64,000 nucleotides of DNA. It comes from Zhengella sp020637775. Its GTDB lineage: Bacteria > Pseudomonadota > Alphaproteobacteria > Rhizobiales > Rhizobiaceae. Below, in pieces: positions 60,512 to 64,000 of the stretch. The translations under genes and the position numbers were made by a program. The notes under the pieces were generated by a model. That model had not been told where the DNA came from and searched no databases. It worked only from the letters and a program-made list of their open reading frames with translations. The stretch covers positions 186,001-250,000 of the forward strand of contig NZ_JAWKWO010000001.1 in assembly GCF_041397485.1 (NCBI RefSeq), written 5' to 3'. The stretch's first letter is position 1. The number at the start of each line of letters is the position of its first letter.

Positions 60512-61287
60512 CAGATGTCGTCCCTGAACACCGGCTTGCGCTTTTCCAGAAATGCCCGCATGGCCTCCTTCGAATCCTCGTGCTTCGTCATCTCCACCGT
60601 CAGATTCTGTTCGAAGCGGTAGCCGTCGCGCAGCGGCATGTTCTCCACCGTGTTGATCGCGCGCTTGGCGAGGGCAAGCGCCTTCGGGCTCTTCGACGCA
60701 ATCTCGCGGGCGATCTTCATCGCCTCGTCCATGAGGTCTTCATGCGGCACGCACGCCTCGATGATACCGCGGCGGTAGGCTTCCGCCGCCGGCACGCGAT
60801 AGCCCGTCAGGATCATCCTGCGAGCCAGCGAATGGGGGAAGATGCGCATGGTGTGACGCGCGCCGCCCATGAGGCCGATGTCGATCTCCGGCAGGCCGAA
60901 GACGGCATTTTCGGAGGCAAGAATGATGTCGGCATTGACGATCGGCCCCATACCCGCACCGAGCGCGGGACCGTTCACCGCCGCGATGACCGGCTTGCTC
61001 GATTCCAGGATGCAGTTGGCCACTTCTCGGGTGCGGCGCAGGTGCTTCCACGTCTCGCCCTTCACCGCGCCGACATTGCCGCGCGACTTGATGTCGGCGC
61101 CGGCGGAGAAAATCCTGCCGCGGCCGGTAATGACGATCACGCGGACTTCCGGCGTGTCCATCAATTCATCAAAGACGTCGGTCAGTTCCTCGGCGAACTC
61201 GCGCGAAAAGGCATTGACGGGCGCATTGTCCATCGTCAACAGCGCGATGTGATCGGCGATTTCGGTCTTGATCAGGTTGTTCTGCAA
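60511..61287 (-). CDS. Enoyl-CoA hydratase/isomerase family protein
   Basis: A 258-residue crotonase. It has the oxyanion-hole motifs 'FSAGADIKS' and 'VNGPALGAGMGPIVNADI'. Of the two catalytic glutamates of rat enoyl-CoA hydratase, the first (Glu144) is Gly114 here, while the second (Glu164) is kept as Glu134 in 'FGLPEIDIG'. This hints at an isomerase, hydrolase or lyase activity rather than simple hydration. It lies between the acyl-CoA synthetase and livG. Confidence 0.9.
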   Translation of the reverse strand: MQNNLIKTEIADHIALLTMDNAPVNAFSREFAEELTDVFDELMDTPEVRVIVITGRGRIFSAGADIKSRGNVGAVKGETWKHLRRTREVANCILESSKPVIAAVNGPALGAGMGPIVNADIILASENAVFGLPEIDIGLMGGARHTMRIFPHSLARRMILTGYRVPAAEAYRRGIIEACVPHEDLMDEAMKIAREIASKSPKALALAKRAINTVENMPLRDGYRFEQNLTVEMTKHEDSKEAMRAFLEKRKPVFRDDI

Positions 61288-61366
61288 CGGACATCTCCTC
61301 CAGCGGCCCGGCCGCCCATTTCACGAAAACCGGACAGCGGCCTCCCCGCCCTGCCCGGCATGGCCT

Positions 61367-62998
<1,632 letters not shown>

Positions 62999-63059
62999 GC
63001 GAACCCTTCCCCTCCCACTGTTGCCCGTTGACCGGGTTTTCTCAAAAAGCTTCCGGCTA

Positions 63060-63073
63060 ACCGACCGGTAAGT
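63060..63073. promoter_or_regulatory. TetR-like half-palindrome in the synthetase promoter region
   Basis: ACCGACCGGTAAGT matches 11 of 14 positions of the ACCGACCGGTCGGT type operator known for TetR regulators of acyl-CoA metabolism (FadR/PaaR type). It is 62 bases upstream of the synthetase start. It may be chance; no TetR gene is in view. Confidence 0.3.
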
Positions 63074-63099
63074 CAACGCCCGCGGGCGGGCGAAGAAAA

Positions 63100-63117
63100 G
63101 TTTCAGAAATGTGAAAC
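63100..63117. promoter_or_regulatory. Palindromic element upstream of the acyl-CoA synthetase
   Basis: GTTTCAGAAATGTGAAAC contains perfect 6-bp arms GTTTCA and TGAAAC around six bases. On the complementary strand it reads GTTTCACATTTCTGAAAC, differing at one base from the site in front of iclR. It lies between the acyl-CoA dehydrogenase stop and the synthetase start. Confidence 0.62.
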
Positions 63118-63149
63118 CGGCGCCGCTGACACGGCTCCGGCACCAGCCG

Positions 63150-64000
63150 TCATCCGGCCTGCCTGCGCTTGCGCATCTGCCTGACAATGTTGAGTTGATG
63201 GATCTGGCTCGTGCCCTCGTAGAGGCGGAACAGGCGGACATCCCGGTAGTAGCGCTCGATCGGGCTGTGGTCGGCAACATAGCCGGCGCCGCCAAACACC
63301 TGAACGCAGCGATCGGCCACCCGCCCGCAGGCTTCGGAGGCGAAATACTTGCATATCGAGGCTTCCAGCGCGATATCGGTTCCCTCGTCGCGGGCTCGGG
63401 CGGTTTGCAGGATCAGGGCGCGCGCCGCCTCGATCTCCGTCCGGCAGTCGGCCAGAAGCGCGGCGACAAGCTGGAAGTCGATGATCGCCTGGCCGGATTG
63501 ATGGCGCTGCTCGGCATGATCCATCGCCAGGTCAAGCATGCGGATGGCCGGCCCCGTGCACAGGGCGGCCAGGTGGATGCGCTGCTTGTTGAGCACCTTC
63601 ATGGCTGTGCGAAAGCCCTGCCCCTCGACGCCGCCGATCAGATTCCGGGCCGGGACGCGAACGCCCTCGAAACGCACCTCGCCGACCGGTGATCCCGCCT
63701 GCCCCATCATCCTGTAGGGCTCGGATGTCGTCAGGCCCGGACTGCCGCGCTCGACGATGAAGGCGGAGACGCCGCGCGCGCCGGAAGAACCGGGGTCGGT
63801 GCGCGCCATGACGGTGAACAGGCCGGCAATGGGCGCGTTCGTGATGTAGCACTTCCGTCCGTCGAGGATGTAGTCGTCCCCGTCGCGCCTTGCCGATGTC
63901 GTTAGCGCCGTCGCGTCCGATCCCGCGTCCGGTTCGGTCAGGGCGAAACTGCCGGTCACCGCGCCGCTGGCCAGGCGCGGCAGGAATTCCTGCTTCTGCT
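63150..64000 (-). CDS. Acyl-CoA dehydrogenase (3' part)
   Basis: The last 283 residues are visible; the gene continues beyond the right edge, with 'KQEFLPRLASGAVTG' reading in frame from the border. Family signatures are 'FALTEPDAGSDATAL' and 'QVFGGAGYVADHSPIERYYR'. The catalytic Glu is expected in 'LYEGTSQIHQLNIVR'. The enzyme would introduce a double bond into an acyl-CoA with FAD. It is the first seen gene of the right operon, ahead of the synthetase, hydratase and LIV importer. Confidence 0.94.
   Translation of the reverse strand, partial: QKQEFLPRLASGAVTGSFALTEPDAGSDATALTTSARRDGDDYILDGRKCYITNAPIAGLFTVMARTDPGSSGARGVSAFIVERGSPGLTTSEPYRMMGQAGSPVGEVRFEGVRVPARNLIGGVEGQGFRTAMKVLNKQRIHLAALCTGPAIRMLDLAMDHAEQRHQSGQAIIDFQLVAALLADCRTEIEAARALILQTARARDEGTDIALEASICKYFASEACGRVADRCVQVFGGAGYVADHSPIERYYRDVRLFRLYEGTSQIHQLNIVRQMRKRRQAG

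Overview
The window is GC-rich chromosomal DNA from an alphaproteobacterium, most probably a member of the Hyphomicrobiales (Rhizobiales). The evidence is the set and order of genes: surE-pcm-nlpD, serS-tatCBA, scpA-scpB-nagZ, argS-dgt-erpA, valS, popZ, tolC, an ExoR-like regulator, the usg family, a DUF1127 gene followed by a CcsR/'cuckoo' type RNA, and a secDF fusion followed by homologues of mitochondrial complex I assembly factors. The genus cannot be fixed from sequence alone.

Layout. Positions 1-3659 (minus) hold an operon for the membrane arm of a complex I-like machine: nuoA-, nuoH-, nuoJ-, nuoK- and nuoL-like genes. The place of the redox subunits is taken by one protein that looks like a NuoB/NuoD remnant without iron-sulphur ligands. 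Positions 3.9-12.9 kb hold housekeeping genes (sfsA, map, radC, tig, tRNA-Leu, trmFO), a DUF1127/CcsR-like RNA locus, secreted and lipoproteins of unknown role and a dienoyl-CoA isomerase-like protein. Positions 13.0-30.0 kb are mostly minus-strand core genes: a fatty acid hydroxylase, NDUFAF6- and NDUFAF3-like proteins, secDF-yajC, nlpD-pcm-surE-serS-tatCBA, an ABC ATPase, scpBA and nagZ. Positions 30.1-49.2 kb carry a very large SPOR protein, argS, dgt, erpA, an NCS2 permease, xth, exoR-like, ppk2, valS, popZ, tolC and a second PCMT-like gene.

Positions 49.4-51.8 kb contain tRNA-Cys, a small membrane protein, tRNA-Asn, and an exported protein gene whose middle is clearly AT-richer than its surroundings and whose end carries a 66-bp repeat. 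From 51.9 kb to the right edge lies an accessory catabolic cluster. It has a complete LIV-type ABC importer (substrate-binding protein, livH, livM, livG, livF), an acyl-CoA synthetase, an acyl-CoA dehydrogenase, an enoyl-CoA hydratase, a short-chain dehydrogenase, an SMP-30 lactonase, a SnoaL-like protein and a flavin reductase. An IclR-type regulator sits between its two minus-strand operons. A nearly identical 18-bp palindromic element lies in front of the regulator gene and in front of the acyl-CoA synthetase, and is proposed as the operator linking the cluster. The pattern suggests uptake of a carboxylic acid, activation to a CoA thioester and a beta-oxidation-like breakdown; the substrate is not evident.

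The most unusual items are the cofactor-less complex I-like operon, the triple-hairpin RNA that shows an anti-Shine-Dalgarno sequence in each loop, and the shared palindromes of the catabolic cluster.
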